Below, one piece after another: positions 34,304 through 42,629 of a DNA stretch of 64,000 nucleotides (positions within the stretch are counted from its first letter, which is position 1; every line of letters begins with the position of its first letter). Where the stretch lies: NCBI RefSeq assembly GCF_000717345.1, contig NZ_JNZA01000016.1:106169-170168 (forward strand). Direction: 5' to 3'. Under the pieces are notes generated by a model. It saw only the letters and a program-made list of their open reading frames with translations, was not told the origin of the DNA and did not search any database. The translations under genes and the position numbers were made by a program. This DNA comes from Streptomyces lydicus. GTDB taxonomy: Bacteria; Actinomycetota; Actinomycetes; Streptomycetales; Streptomycetaceae.

Positions 34304-35869
34304 TCAGTTGCTCCTCACGTGGCACACGGGTGCTATCTCGTCGGCGGTGAAGGTCTGCGGCGGTACGGGGGCCGCGGGGACGGCGGGGCCGGACGCGCGG
34401 TCCAGGACGGCGAGCCGGGGGCGGCCCGGCCTGCCGAGCGCCGTCCACAGGCGCTGCGCGGCCTCCGGCATGAACGGCTCGGCGAGCAGGGCCACCCCGG
34501 TCGCCCAGGCGGCGCCGGTGACCGGCGGCCGGGTCAGCCACTCGTCGAGGACCCGGACCGCGGCGGGCAGGCTGACCGCCGCCCCGGGCCGCAGCTGCGC
34601 CCCCTGCTCGTGGACGGCCGCGGCGATCCGGGCGGCGCCCTCGGCCGGCAGCGCGCCGCCGCCGGCCTCCTGCGCCTGGTGCGAGGCGGCGGCGAGCCGC
34701 TCGCGGACGTGGTTGACGCTGTCGACGAAGGCGGCGACGGCGAAGTTGTCGCTACCGGTCGTCAGGTCCACATGGCTCAGGTGGTAGCGCAGCTCGTCGG
34801 CGGTCGCCGAGGTGCGGGAGAGGAGCTCGTTCAGCCAGATGCCGTGTTTGCGGCTGGTGGAGCACTTCTCGCCCTCGAAGTCCAGGAAGTAGTTGGTCAC
34901 CATGTGGTCGAACGCCTTGAGCTCGCCGTGGGCGTGCGCGAGCGCCTGGCTGGCGGCGACCCCGCCGACCGCGTTGTCGATGCCGAACAGCCCGACGGTG
35001 ATCACGCCGGAGTCCCGGTGGAAGGCGTTGTGCTCGGTGCCGTGGCGCTGCCGGTAGACCTCGCCGCAGTAGAGGCTGAAGCCGAAGTACGGGTTGCTCA
35101 GCACGCCTTCGGGGCCGGCCAGCTCGCTGGGGATGCCCCAGCTGCCCGGCTGCGAGAGCCGTACCGCGCCCTTGGTCTGCCGCAGGTAGGTGACCGCGAT
35201 GTCGGCGAAGTCGGACGCCACGTCCGAGGCCCGCACCGCGTCGACGACGTCCTCGACGGACGGCGGGCTCAGGTACCAGCTGTCGAAGTCCTCCCAGTCC
35301 AGCGGGCCTTCGTCCAGCCGCGAGTACGGTTCGAGGATCTCCGACGGCTGGTAGTGGTAGCCGCACTCCTCGCAGGCGTTGCCGCCGCCGGGGGTGTGGC
35401 ACTGCGGGCAGGTGCCCTTCAGCCACACGCCGATGACATGGCGCCCGGTGTCCCGCGAGCGGGGGGTGGGGTCGGGCACCTTGACGGCGGTGCCGGCCGC
35501 CGCCAGCCGCTCCAGCAGCTCCTCGTGGGTGCGGCGGTAGGGCTCGGCGTGGTCGTCGGCCAGCGGGCTGATCCAGTCGTCGAGCTCCACGCCGAGGCTG
35601 CGCAGGTCGTCGCCGATCAGGGCGTGGAAGCGCCAGCAGGTCTCCGCCGGGGAGCGGCCCGCGTCGAGCGCGTCCAGCAGGATCCAGTTCTCGTACGCGT
35701 CGCTGCCGCTCATCACCGACACCTGGTGGCCCTCGCGGCGCAGGTGGCGGGCGAGCACATCGGCCCGCAGGTAGGCGCCCGCGGCGTGCCCGATGTGCAG
35801 CCGCCCGTTGGGCGTGGGGTGCATCGGTACGAGCAGATAGCGCTGTGGCTCCGGGGTTTCGGGGGTCAT
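34304..35869 (-). CDS. Methionyl-tRNA-synthetase-like enzyme, biosynthetic type
   Basis: 521 residues of the class I aaRS/MetRS fold. HIGH motif at 25-28 (GRLHIGHAAG), zinc knuckle with Cys154, 157, 166 and 169 (CPQC...CEEC) and a KMSKS-position motif reading KCSTS (335-339, EGEKCSTSRKHG). The anticodon-binding half is degenerate. MetRS-like proteins beside lysine N6-hydroxylases are the hydrazine synthetase partners described for s56-p1, formycin and related pathways; those are fused to a cupin, while this one is not. AAGGAG lies 4 nt before the ATG. A spare housekeeping MetRS is the alternative, but context argues against it. Confidence 0.9.
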   Translation of the reverse strand: MTPETPEPQRYLLVPMHPTPNGRLHIGHAAGAYLRADVLARHLRREGHQVSVMSGSDAYENWILLDALDAGRSPAETCWRFHALIGDDLRSLGVELDDWISPLADDHAEPYRRTHEELLERLAAAGTAVKVPDPTPRSRDTGRHVIGVWLKGTCPQCHTPGGGNACEECGYHYQPSEILEPYSRLDEGPLDWEDFDSWYLSPPSVEDVVDAVRASDVASDFADIAVTYLRQTKGAVRLSQPGSWGIPSELAGPEGVLSNPYFGFSLYCGEVYRQRHGTEHNAFHRDSGVITVGLFGIDNAVGGVAASQALAHAHGELKAFDHMVTNYFLDFEGEKCSTSRKHGIWLNELLSRTSATADELRYHLSHVDLTTGSDNFAVAAFVDSVNHVRERLAAASHQAQEAGGGALPAEGAARIAAAVHEQGAQLRPGAAVSLPAAVRVLDEWLTRPPVTGAAWATGVALLAEPFMPEAAQRLWTALGRPGRPRLAVLDRASGPAVPAAPVPPQTFTADEIAPVCHVRSN

Positions 35870-35895
35870 GGCACTCCTTCGTGCGTGCGGGGTGG

Positions 35896-36687
35896 CTAGA
35901 TGTGCGGGACGTAGGGGGTGAAGTCGACGAGCAGGACGGAGCGTTCGCCGCGCCGCGCGTCGGGGCCCAGGCGCACCGGGCTGACGTAGTGGCTGACCTT
36001 CGGGTCGTAGACGGCGTACGAGTCCAGCGGGCCGTCGAGGGTGAACTCGGCCTCGATCAGCTCCTCGTTGACCTCCTGCGGGCGCAGGCCGGCGCAGCGC
36101 GGGGGAGCGATCACGTTCACGCCGCCGGTGACGTTGTAGCGGCTGATCAGGTGGGCGAAGGTGAACGGTTCGCCGTCCTGGTGCAAGGCGTTGGGGGAGG
36201 GCACGGCGACCTCGTCGGCGCCGTCCACGGCCAGTTTGAGGAAGTGCACGCCGACGTGGACCAGGCCGTGGCGCAGGCTCTCCAGCTGGCAGGCTTCCTC
36301 GGCGTCGAAGAGGATGATCTGGCGCAGCAGCGCGTTGGCGCGGGCCTCGGGGGTGACCGCGGGGAAGCGGCGCCGCTCGCCGCGGTGTTCGGGGTTGTGT
36401 TCGCCCTGGTAGTACTCGGTGACCGGCCCGAGGGCCGGGTCCGGGGTGGTCGGCAGCCAGGTCAGGGACTGGTCCCAGGGGACGTAGACCGCGCGGCCGT
36501 ACCTGCGGAAGCGGTGGGCGTGCTCGGCGTACGGGTCCGGGGGCAGCTCCGCGAAGGCGTCCCGGAGCCGCCCGAAGAGCGCGTCGGCGTCGTGCTCGCC
36601 GACCCTCTCCAGGAAGACCTCGCGGTCGTAGCGCTCAAATCCTTTGCCGAGCAAGCGAGTTGATGCCTCGACGGACAGTGTCGTCAT
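35896..36687 (-). CDS. 2-oxoglutarate/Fe(II) dioxygenase, PF10014 type
   Basis: 263 residues. The motif ALHQDGEPFTFAHLISRYNVTGGVNVI matches the PF10014 family of free-amino-acid hydroxylases (isoleucine dioxygenase IDO, BsmA). The facial triad is His169, Asp171 and His233 (KVSHYVSPV), with a candidate 2OG-binding Arg at 246 or 249. It should oxidise an amino acid or a pathway intermediate, releasing succinate and CO2. GGAG lies 9 nt before the ATG. It is the first gene of the five-gene operon and is 26 nt upstream of the MetRS-like gene. Confidence 0.87.
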   Translation of the reverse strand: MTTLSVEASTRLLGKGFERYDREVFLERVGEHDADALFGRLRDAFAELPPDPYAEHAHRFRRYGRAVYVPWDQSLTWLPTTPDPALGPVTEYYQGEHNPEHRGERRRFPAVTPEARANALLRQIILFDAEEACQLESLRHGLVHVGVHFLKLAVDGADEVAVPSPNALHQDGEPFTFAHLISRYNVTGGVNVIAPPRCAGLRPQEVNEELIEAEFTLDGPLDSYAVYDPKVSHYVSPVRLGPDARRGERSVLLVDFTPYVPHI

Positions 36688-36755
36688 GTTCTTTCACTCC
36701 GTTATTCGCTTCAGGGAATCCCGCATCCGGACAGGGCGGGGCCGATCGGACGTGC

Positions 36756-36845
36756 AGAGGGAAGGAAGAAAAAGGGGGAAAAGGGGGGAAAGGGGCGCGA
36801 GGAGGGCAGGGGGCGGTGGAACAGGGGGAGGGGAGGGGAGGGAGG
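36756..36845 (+). repeat. Polypurine tract with G-quadruplex motif
   Basis: Plus strand is about 90 percent A/G for 90 nt. Within it 36824-36842 reads GGGGGAGGGGAGGGGAGGG, four G-runs separated by single A residues, a textbook G4-forming sequence. The tract ends about 69 nt upstream of the dioxygenase start codon. Confidence 0.8.
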
Positions 36846-36939
36846 CATCGGCCGATGCGGCACAACCGAGGAGATGCGCAGATTCCTCAACTCGGGATGT
36901 CCGGGAGGGATCGGCCGAGGGGGGAGTTCCGGTTCAGTG

Positions 36940-36972
36940 GGCCGGCCGCGTGCCGGGGACGCGCGGCCGGCC
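36940..36972 (-). terminator. Terminator after the DJ-1/PfpI gene
   Basis: A perfect 11-bp stem (GGCCGGCCGCG / CGCGGCCGGCC) with an 11-nt loop, 30 nt past the PfpI stop. It marks the end of the upstream transcription unit, so the dioxygenase operon probably has its own promoter. Confidence 0.65.
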
Positions 36973-37002
36973 TGCCATCAGGGTCGTCGGGCTCCGTTCA
37001 GG

Positions 37003-37701
37003 TCACAGGATGTCGCACAGCACCCGGGCGAGCGGCCGCGCCGACGCCGGGTTCTGGCCGGTCAGGAGGGCCCGGTCACGGACGAGGTGCTCGCCCCAGG
37101 GCGGGGCCGCGACGAAGCGGGCGCCGCGCTTGACCAGGCGTCCCTCGGCCGTCCAGGGAATGAGGTCCAGCAGTCCGAGATCGGCCTCCTCCTCGTCGGT
37201 GAAGGACGTCATCTCGTAACCGCTGAACAGCCATTCACCGGCTACATCCATGGAGGACAGGAGCGCCGCCGGGCCGTGGCAGACCGCCGCGATGGGTTTT
37301 CCGGTGCGATGGAACTCGCTCAGCACCCGCCCGCAGTCGGGGTCGGCCCACAGGTCTGCCAACGGGCCGTACCCGCCGGGGATGAACACCGCGTCGAACC
37401 GCTCCACGTCGACGGAGGCCAGCGGCACCGGAGTGGTGTAGCGCGGACGCAGTGCCTCGACGGCGTCGATCAGTTCGGCGCAGCGCTCGGCGCTGTACCC
37501 GGTGCCCTCCGGGGTGAGCCCGGCGGGGTCGGCGCCGGCCGGGGCGCCTTCTGGGGTGGCGAGGACGGTGGAGATGCCGGCGGCCGCGAAGACGGCCTCC
37601 GGATCCACGACCTCCTCCGGCCAGAATCCCGCGGTACGACAACTTCCGTCGGTGAGTGGCAGCTCGGTGGCGGCTGACAGCATCATCAGGACCGACGTCA
37701 T
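37003..37701 (-). CDS. DJ-1/PfpI family protein (Hsp31/glyoxalase III-like)
   Basis: 232 residues. The nucleophile elbow AAVCHGPAALL gives Cys141-His142, and FIPGGYGPLADL supplies the conserved Gly-rich loop and a candidate Glu/Asp partner. Length and the long segment before the elbow match the Hsp31-like glyoxalase/deglycase branch. In a biosynthetic operon such proteins may detoxify an aldehyde, hydrate an isonitrile-like group or act as a cyclase; none can be chosen from sequence. GGAAGGAG precedes the ATG. It closes the left transcription unit. Confidence 0.9.
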   Translation of the reverse strand: MTSVLMMLSAATELPLTDGSCRTAGFWPEEVVDPEAVFAAAGISTVLATPEGAPAGADPAGLTPEGTGYSAERCAELIDAVEALRPRYTTPVPLASVDVERFDAVFIPGGYGPLADLWADPDCGRVLSEFHRTGKPIAAVCHGPAALLSSMDVAGEWLFSGYEMTSFTDEEEADLGLLDLIPWTAEGRLVKRGARFVAAPPWGEHLVRDRALLTGQNPASARPLARVLCDIL

Positions 37702-37785
37702 GGCTGCTCTCCTTCCTGTGTGAGTGGTTCGGGCGGTCGCCTGCGGTGCCCGCCGCGCGCGGCACGCGCCGCCGGCGACCCCCGC

Positions 37786-38859
37786 TTACTGGCCGGCCGG
37801 CTCCTCGGCGTAGAGGCCGAGTCGCTCCAGCAGAGGGAACTCGTTGTACGAGAACAGCACGGCCTCTCCGGTGCCGGGGTTGGCGTGGCTGTGCCACGAC
37901 CAGGACGGCACGCAGAAGGTGTCCCCGGCGCTCCAGGCGTGGTCCACGCCGTCGATCGTCACGGTGCCGCGCCCTTGCGCGGCCACGTAGACGACCGAGC
38001 CGGTGTGCCGGTGGCTCCGGGTCTGCTCGCCCGCCGCCAGCAGCTGCAGTTTCGCGCCGACGGTGGGGGTCACCGACCCGCCCGTGGCAGGGTTGGTGTA
38101 CTCCATGATCACGCCGTCGAACGCGGAGTGGTGCCCGGCCCGCGCGGCCGCCGTCAGCGCCTCGTGGCACTTCTCCCACGGGAAGGAGAACAGCGGGGAG
38201 TTCTCGGCGCGCCGACGGGTGTCGGGCAGCAGCAGGCCGCCGTAGCGGGCGAGGGTGTCGTTGCGCGGCCCGCCGGTGAGGTGGGTGCCCTGCGGGTGCA
38301 GCTCGAAGAAGTTCGCCCCGAGGGTGTTGACCAGCGGATCGTCGGTGCAGTCCTGCCAGATGACGAGTCCGTCGTCGGAGTCGTTGCCGTGTTCGTGCCA
38401 CAGCCGGCTGGGCGTGATCACCACATCGCCCGGGCCGACGGGCATCCGGTCGCCGTCGACGGCCGTCCAGCCGCCCTCGCCCTCCAGCACGAAACGGATC
38501 GCGGAGGCGGCGTGCCGGTGGGCGGTCATCCGCTCGTGCGGTTTGAGGGTCTGCAGCCCCGAGTACAGGTGGCCGACGGCCGCCTCGTGGTCCGGGTGGC
38601 CGGGGTTGAGGTGGGTGATCACCCGCAGGGCGGCGTCCTCGCCCTTGACGAACTCCGCGGCCTCGACGGCGAACGGACGCATGTCCGCGTAGCGCCACAG
38701 GGCGGGCACCGAGCGGGGGGCCGGGGTCCAGGACTGGTTCTCGTTGGCGGCGCTCCACCGCCCGACGGCGTGGTGGTGGCGCAGCCGGCCGGCGAAGGTC
38801 TCCGGCTCGGCGGGGCCGCGCCGCCCGGGGCGGGCCACGCCGGTGAGGGCCGGGCTCAT
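37786..38859 (-). CDS. Bicupin protein, gentisate 1,2-dioxygenase-like
   Basis: 357 residues with two cupin domains. The first has MTAHRHAASAIRFVLEGEG and GDVVITPSRLWHEHGND, with the His-x-His...His ligand set; the second has RSHRHTGSVVYVAAQGRG and GDTFCVPSWSWHSHANPG. Both halves appear able to bind metal. The closest family look is gentisate or 1-hydroxy-2-naphthoate dioxygenase, but no aromatic-degradation genes surround it. As the only cupin in a cluster with MetRS-like and N-hydroxylase genes it could instead act in N-N bond chemistry. It overlaps the decarboxylase stop by 4 nt. Confidence 0.88.
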   Translation of the reverse strand: MSPALTGVARPGRRGPAEPETFAGRLRHHHAVGRWSAANENQSWTPAPRSVPALWRYADMRPFAVEAAEFVKGEDAALRVITHLNPGHPDHEAAVGHLYSGLQTLKPHERMTAHRHAASAIRFVLEGEGGWTAVDGDRMPVGPGDVVITPSRLWHEHGNDSDDGLVIWQDCTDDPLVNTLGANFFELHPQGTHLTGGPRNDTLARYGGLLLPDTRRRAENSPLFSFPWEKCHEALTAAARAGHHSAFDGVIMEYTNPATGGSVTPTVGAKLQLLAAGEQTRSHRHTGSVVYVAAQGRGTVTIDGVDHAWSAGDTFCVPSWSWHSHANPGTGEAVLFSYNEFPLLERLGLYAEEPAGQ

Positions 38860-40334
38860 AACGTGCTCCGTTCGGTCAGGCGCGGGGCCGCACAGCGCTC
38901 CGCGGCGGCGGTGAGTTCGCTCCACAGGGCGTCGATGTCGGCTTCGGTGGTGTGGATGTTTCCGATGGAGATGCGTAGCGCGTACCCCGTGGGCAGCACG
39001 GTGTGCGAGACGAAGGAGGTCCTGCCGTCGTTGACGGCCCGGTGGATGCGCCGGTTGAGCTCGTCGGTCTCCGCGTCGTCGAGGTCCCGGTCGTGCGGGC
39101 GGTGGCGCAGGCACACCAGCGGGAAGGGCGAGTCGTTCTCCACCGTCCAGTCCGGGTGGGCGCGGGCCCGGGCCCGCAGGCCGTCGGCGAGGGCGGCCGC
39201 GGCGCTCAGCCGGCTGGTGAGGCCCGCGACCCCGAACGACTTGATCAGCCACCACAGTTTGAGGGCCCGGAACTGCCTGCCCAGCTGGAGCGAGTAGTTC
39301 ATGAAGTCCACGCTGCCGTCCTCGTGACGGGTGCGCAGGTACTCCGGTACGACGCGGAAGGTGTTGGTGAGGGCGTCGCGGTGCCGGCAGAACAGCGCGC
39401 CGGCCTCCATCGGGCTCAGCAGGACCTTGTGCGGGTTGGCCACCACCGAGTCGGCCCGGGACAGGTCGGGCAGCAGCGGGCGCACCTCGGGCGCCAGCCG
39501 CCAGAAGCCGCCGTACGCCGCGTCGACGTGCAGCCAGGTGTCGTACGCGGCGCACACCTCGGCGATCTCCTCGACCGGGTCGATCGCCCCGATGGAGGTG
39601 GTGCCGACGTTCGCGACCACGGCCAGCGGCCGGTGCCCGCTGCGCACGTCCCGCTCCAGGGCCGCCCGCAGCGCCTCGGGGTCGAGCCGGCCGGTGGGGC
39701 CGGCGGGGAGGCGTACGACGTTGTCGAGGCCGACGCCGAGGGTGATGGCCGCCTTGTCGACGGAGCTGTGGGTCTGGTCGGAGGTGTAGATCCGCAGCCG
39801 CGGCAGGTCCCGGCCGGCCAGCCCCTGCTGCCGGATGTCCAGGTCGGACAGCCGCTCCCGGGCGGCGGCCAGGGCGTAGAGCGTGCCCAGGGAGGCGCCG
39901 TCGACCAGTACGGAGTCCTGCGCCACGGGGTAGCCGACCATCTGCGCGAGCCAGTCGAGGACCGTCAGTTCCACGGCGGCGGCGGCCGGCGCGGCGTCCC
40001 ACAGCATCACGTTGACGTTCATCGCCGCGGTGAACATCTCCGCCAGGATGGCCGGTCCGCTGGAGCTGTTGCTGAAGTACGCGTGGAAGCGCGGGTGGTT
40101 CCACAGGGTGAGGTTGGGGCGGACGTCGTCCCAGGTCTGTTGGAGGATCTCGGGGAACGGTTGCGGTGCGGTGGGCAGCGGTTCGTCGATGACCGCGCGG
40201 ATCTCCTGCGCGGAGCGCGTGGTGGTGACGGGCTGGGTGCGCAACGTCGTGAAGTGCTCGCGCAGTTGGGACAACAGGAGGTGGCCGTTCTTCTCCAGCT
40301 CTTCGGGGCTCCAGTCCCCGACGTTCTCACTCAT
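38856..40334 (-). CDS. PLP-dependent group II amino acid decarboxylase
   Basis: 492 residues, fold-type I. PLP-binding features: SDQTHSSVDKA (ring-stacking His189), LHVDAAYGGFW (Asp271) and NPHKVLLSPME (Schiff-base Lys303). The usual aromatic-decarboxylase DPHKW is replaced by NPHKVLL, so the substrate pocket is probably unusual. Length matches aromatic-L-amino-acid and diaminobutyrate decarboxylases. It is 39 nt downstream of the ABM-like gene and overlaps the bicupin start (ATGA). It could act on an amino acid precursor or on a modified intermediate. Confidence 0.92.
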   Translation of the reverse strand: MSENVGDWSPEELEKNGHLLLSQLREHFTTLRTQPVTTTRSAQEIRAVIDEPLPTAPQPFPEILQQTWDDVRPNLTLWNHPRFHAYFSNSSSGPAILAEMFTAAMNVNVMLWDAAPAAAAVELTVLDWLAQMVGYPVAQDSVLVDGASLGTLYALAAARERLSDLDIRQQGLAGRDLPRLRIYTSDQTHSSVDKAAITLGVGLDNVVRLPAGPTGRLDPEALRAALERDVRSGHRPLAVVANVGTTSIGAIDPVEEIAEVCAAYDTWLHVDAAYGGFWRLAPEVRPLLPDLSRADSVVANPHKVLLSPMEAGALFCRHRDALTNTFRVVPEYLRTRHEDGSVDFMNYSLQLGRQFRALKLWWLIKSFGVAGLTSRLSAAAALADGLRARARAHPDWTVENDSPFPLVCLRHRPHDRDLDDAETDELNRRIHRAVNDGRTSFVSHTVLPTGYALRISIGNIHTTEADIDALWSELTAAAERCAAPRLTERSTL

Positions 40335-40373
40335 GGGTGTCCTTACGTGGCACAGGGAGTGGACGGCGGCGGG

Positions 40374-40697
40374 TCAGTGGTCGTGGTCGACCTCGACCTC
40401 CAGCTCGGTGGCGTAGCGGATCTGCCGCGGGCGGGTGCAGTACGTGCGGTACAGCGGCTCCGCCAGGGCCTCCTCGGTCTTCAGCAGGTCCTCGTGGTCC
40501 TGCTTGCTGCGCCACGAGTACTGCCACGTCACCTGGTGCGGATCGGCCTCGTCCTGGAAGAAGGTGGCGTGCCCGTTCCAGCCGGCGTGGGCGTGGGCGC
40601 TGTCGCCCAGCGCGTCGTCCATCTGCTGCATGACCTTCGTCGCCTGGGTGGCGGCGTCGTCGTTGAGGTACCAGGTCTCGATCACCGTGATGGCCAT
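40374..40697 (-). CDS. Small ABM-like (dimeric alpha-beta barrel) protein
   Basis: 107 residues. The pattern VIETWYLNDDAATQATKVMQQMDDALGD, HAGWNGHATFFQDEADPHQVTWQYSWRSKQDHEDLL resembles antibiotic-biosynthesis-monooxygenase/ferredoxin-like barrel proteins, with strands around VIETWYL and VTWQYSW. Members are cofactor-free monooxygenases, haem-degrading enzymes or cyclases. GGAGACGG lies just before the ATG. It sits 39 nt before the decarboxylase gene. The family call rests on fold pattern, not on a catalytic motif. Confidence 0.75.
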   Translation of the reverse strand: MAITVIETWYLNDDAATQATKVMQQMDDALGDSAHAHAGWNGHATFFQDEADPHQVTWQYSWRSKQDHEDLLKTEEALAEPLYRTYCTRPRQIRYATELEVEVDHDH

Positions 40698-40739
40698 GGC
40701 CGTCTCCTTGGGTGTGGTGTGCGGTGTGTGCGGGGTGTG

Positions 40740-41249
40740 TCAGGCGTTGGCGTTGAAGTAGTCCTGGAGCAGCGACTGGCCGCCGGGGACGAACTTCTCG
40801 CAGATGAGCTTGTGGCTGGCGCGGTTCTGGGACTGCGCGCGCCAGAGGCGGGTGGCGGCGCGCTCGACGTCCTCGGGCACGTGCCCGGCGCGGATGGCGC
40901 TCTTCAGGCCGGTGCGGATCGTGCGCATGAGGTGCAGCATCCGCTCGTGGTCGGTGTTGAACTTCCCGGAGAAGCCGGGGTTCAGCCAGGGCGGCTCCAT
41001 GGACGGCCGGATGAGGCTTTCGTAGGCCGTCGCCGGGAAATCCGACGCATAGCGCATGCACGAGGTGGCGGCGCCGTAGAGCCGGCTGAGGGTGTCCAGC
41101 AACGGGCGGGTGGACTGCCAGTCACGTTCCTCGACACATTTCTGCAATGACGTGAGGTAGGTGTTCATCACGGTGAGATGCAGATGGAAGACGTGATGTC
41201 CGAGCTTCCACCGGCGCACTGCTGTCTGCTGTTCCTGCGATATGTGCAT
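40740..41249 (-). CDS. Unrecognised 169-aa protein of the cluster
   Basis: I do not recognise a family. The sequence is helical, with many His and aromatic residues: WKLGHHVFHLHLTVMNTYL at about 15-33, then LYGAATSCMRYASDFP and WLNPGFSGKFNTDHERMLHLMRTI. An all-alpha bundle with several His residues could bind a metal or haem, but no known motif is present. It is in tight order between the 99-aa protein (50 nt) and the ABM-like gene (42 nt), so it is probably a functional part of the operon. Confidence 0.85.
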   Translation of the reverse strand: MHISQEQQTAVRRWKLGHHVFHLHLTVMNTYLTSLQKCVEERDWQSTRPLLDTLSRLYGAATSCMRYASDFPATAYESLIRPSMEPPWLNPGFSGKFNTDHERMLHLMRTIRTGLKSAIRAGHVPEDVERAATRLWRAQSQNRASHKLICEKFVPGGQSLLQDYFNANA

Positions 41250-41299
41250 CGCTGTCGAGCGCTCCCTTTCCCTACCGGGGGGTCGGAATTTCGGGCCGG

Positions 41300-41599
41300 T
41301 CAGCTCGCCATTTGCTGCAGCGTGTGCTGCAGGATGATGGCGATACCGTCAAGAATCTGGGCCTGTTCGCCGTCTTCCAGGCTGGTGGCCGGCAGATCGG
41401 CCCGCACCTTTTCCGCGATCGTCAGCACGGTGTGCACCCAGTCGCCCTGGGACATGTCGTCCTCGTGCTCGATGCGGAAATACGCGTCGTACTCGTCGTT
41501 CTCGCTGATCGGTTTCACCTCGCCCGGTGCCTGGCCGTTGCTGGGCAAGGTGATCGGAGCGATCAGGCGGTAATCATCTACAAGGGTCTCTTCACCCAT
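41300..41599 (-). CDS. Unrecognised acidic 99-aa protein of the cluster
   Basis: I do not recognise a family. It is rich in Asp and Glu, contains no cysteine and shows SENDEYDAYFRIEHEDDMSQGDWV in its centre, then a helical tail AEKVRADLPATSLEDGEQAQILDGIAII. No membrane segment. GGGGAAA lies before the ATG at 41599. Sixty-seven nt separate it from the EamA exporter upstream. Possible roles are an accessory subunit or a carrier-like protein; no Ser-based carrier motif such as DSL is present. Confidence 0.8.
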   Translation of the reverse strand: MGEETLVDDYRLIAPITLPSNGQAPGEVKPISENDEYDAYFRIEHEDDMSQGDWVHTVLTIAEKVRADLPATSLEDGEQAQILDGIAIILQHTLQQMAS

Positions 41600-41666
41600 G
41601 ACGTTTCCCCGTCGGTTGGCAGAACTTCCGTCAGAACGGTCTTGCGCTTACCGGGTACTACCTCAT

Positions 41667-42629
41667 TCAGGAACGATTGCGGCCGGCCGGACGCGGGGTG
41701 CGGTGGGAGAACCACACCGCGGCGATCACGATCACGCAGCCGACGAGCTGGGAGGCGCTGGGCGTCTCCCGGAGGATCACCAGTCCGAAGCCGATGGCCA
41801 TCACCGGCTGGAGCAGGAGCAGGGCGGCGGACGTGTTCGGCGCCAGCCGGGGCGTCCCGGTGCTGATCAGCAACCAGGCCGCCACCTGCCCCAGCAGGGC
41901 CAGCGCGACCACCCAGCCCCAGGAGACCGGTGAGATCGACAGCGGGAGGCCCGTGGTGAACAGGCTGATCAGTCCGGCGGTCGCCGCGGCGGCGCCGGTG
42001 GAAATACAGATCGGTGTGACGACGTGCCGTGGACTGCGCTCGCCGGAGGCCCGGTTGAGGTACAGATACACCGCATAGGCAACTCCCGCGGCCACACCGA
42101 GCACCGCACCACGTACCGGATTACCGGATTCCGAGCCGTGTTGCAGCGCACCACTCGCCAGCGCGATTCCGGCCAACATCACCGGAATGGTGAAGACGAA
42201 CCGGCGGGAGATCGCCGTTCCGCCGAACACCCTGGCCAGCAGCGGGAATACGATGACCTGCACGTTGATCAGTACGGTGGCCACCGCCGCACCCACGTCG
42301 AGGATGCTCATCGTCCACATGACGTAATCCGCGCCGAGAAAAACGCCCGCTACCACCGCATATCCCTGCAACGGCCGGGACAGCCACCCTTTGCGCCATA
42401 CCTCGTGCGCGAGCAGCGGCACCAGGGCGACCAGGGCGACGGCGCAGCGCAGGAATGCCGCGGTACCCGCGCTGATGTCGGCGAGCTTGACGAACATCGC
42501 CGAGGCCGACAAACAGGCGGCTCCGCCGATGACCAACACCGCGGGGCCCGTTGTGCCCTGCGGGCGGTCCGGGAGGGTGTCATCGGAGGTCTTCACAGAA
42601 GACGTTGAGGTCGCATCCACAACGTTCAC
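41667..42629 (-). CDS. EamA/DMT-family exporter next to the LysR regulator
   Basis: 320 residues with ten membrane helices in two EamA halves (GPAVLVIGGAACLSASAMFVKLADIS and GAVLGVAAGVAYAVYLYLNRAS start the halves). The start is GTG 42629, with weak ribosome-site evidence. It diverges from the LysR gene across 65 nt and heads the minus-strand unit that carries the decarboxylase and bicupin genes, so it is probably under LysR control and exports the product or an intermediate. Confidence 0.9.
   Translation of the reverse strand: MNVVDATSTSSVKTSDDTLPDRPQGTTGPAVLVIGGAACLSASAMFVKLADISAGTAAFLRCAVALVALVPLLAHEVWRKGWLSRPLQGYAVVAGVFLGADYVMWTMSILDVGAAVATVLINVQVIVFPLLARVFGGTAISRRFVFTIPVMLAGIALASGALQHGSESGNPVRGAVLGVAAGVAYAVYLYLNRASGERSPRHVVTPICISTGAAAATAGLISLFTTGLPLSISPVSWGWVVALALLGQVAAWLLISTGTPRLAPNTSAALLLLQPVMAIGFGLVILRETPSASQLVGCVIVIAAVWFSHRTPRPAGRNRS

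Larger units (their letters stand above)
36688..37002. promoter_or_regulatory. 315-bp promoter region with polypurine/G4 tract
   Basis: Lies between the PfpI gene (minus, ending at 37003) and the dioxygenase gene (minus, starting at 36687). It holds a terminator-like hairpin at 36940-36972 and then, nearer the downstream gene, about 90 nt of almost pure purine on the plus strand (36756-36845). No gene is seen. Confidence 0.7.
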
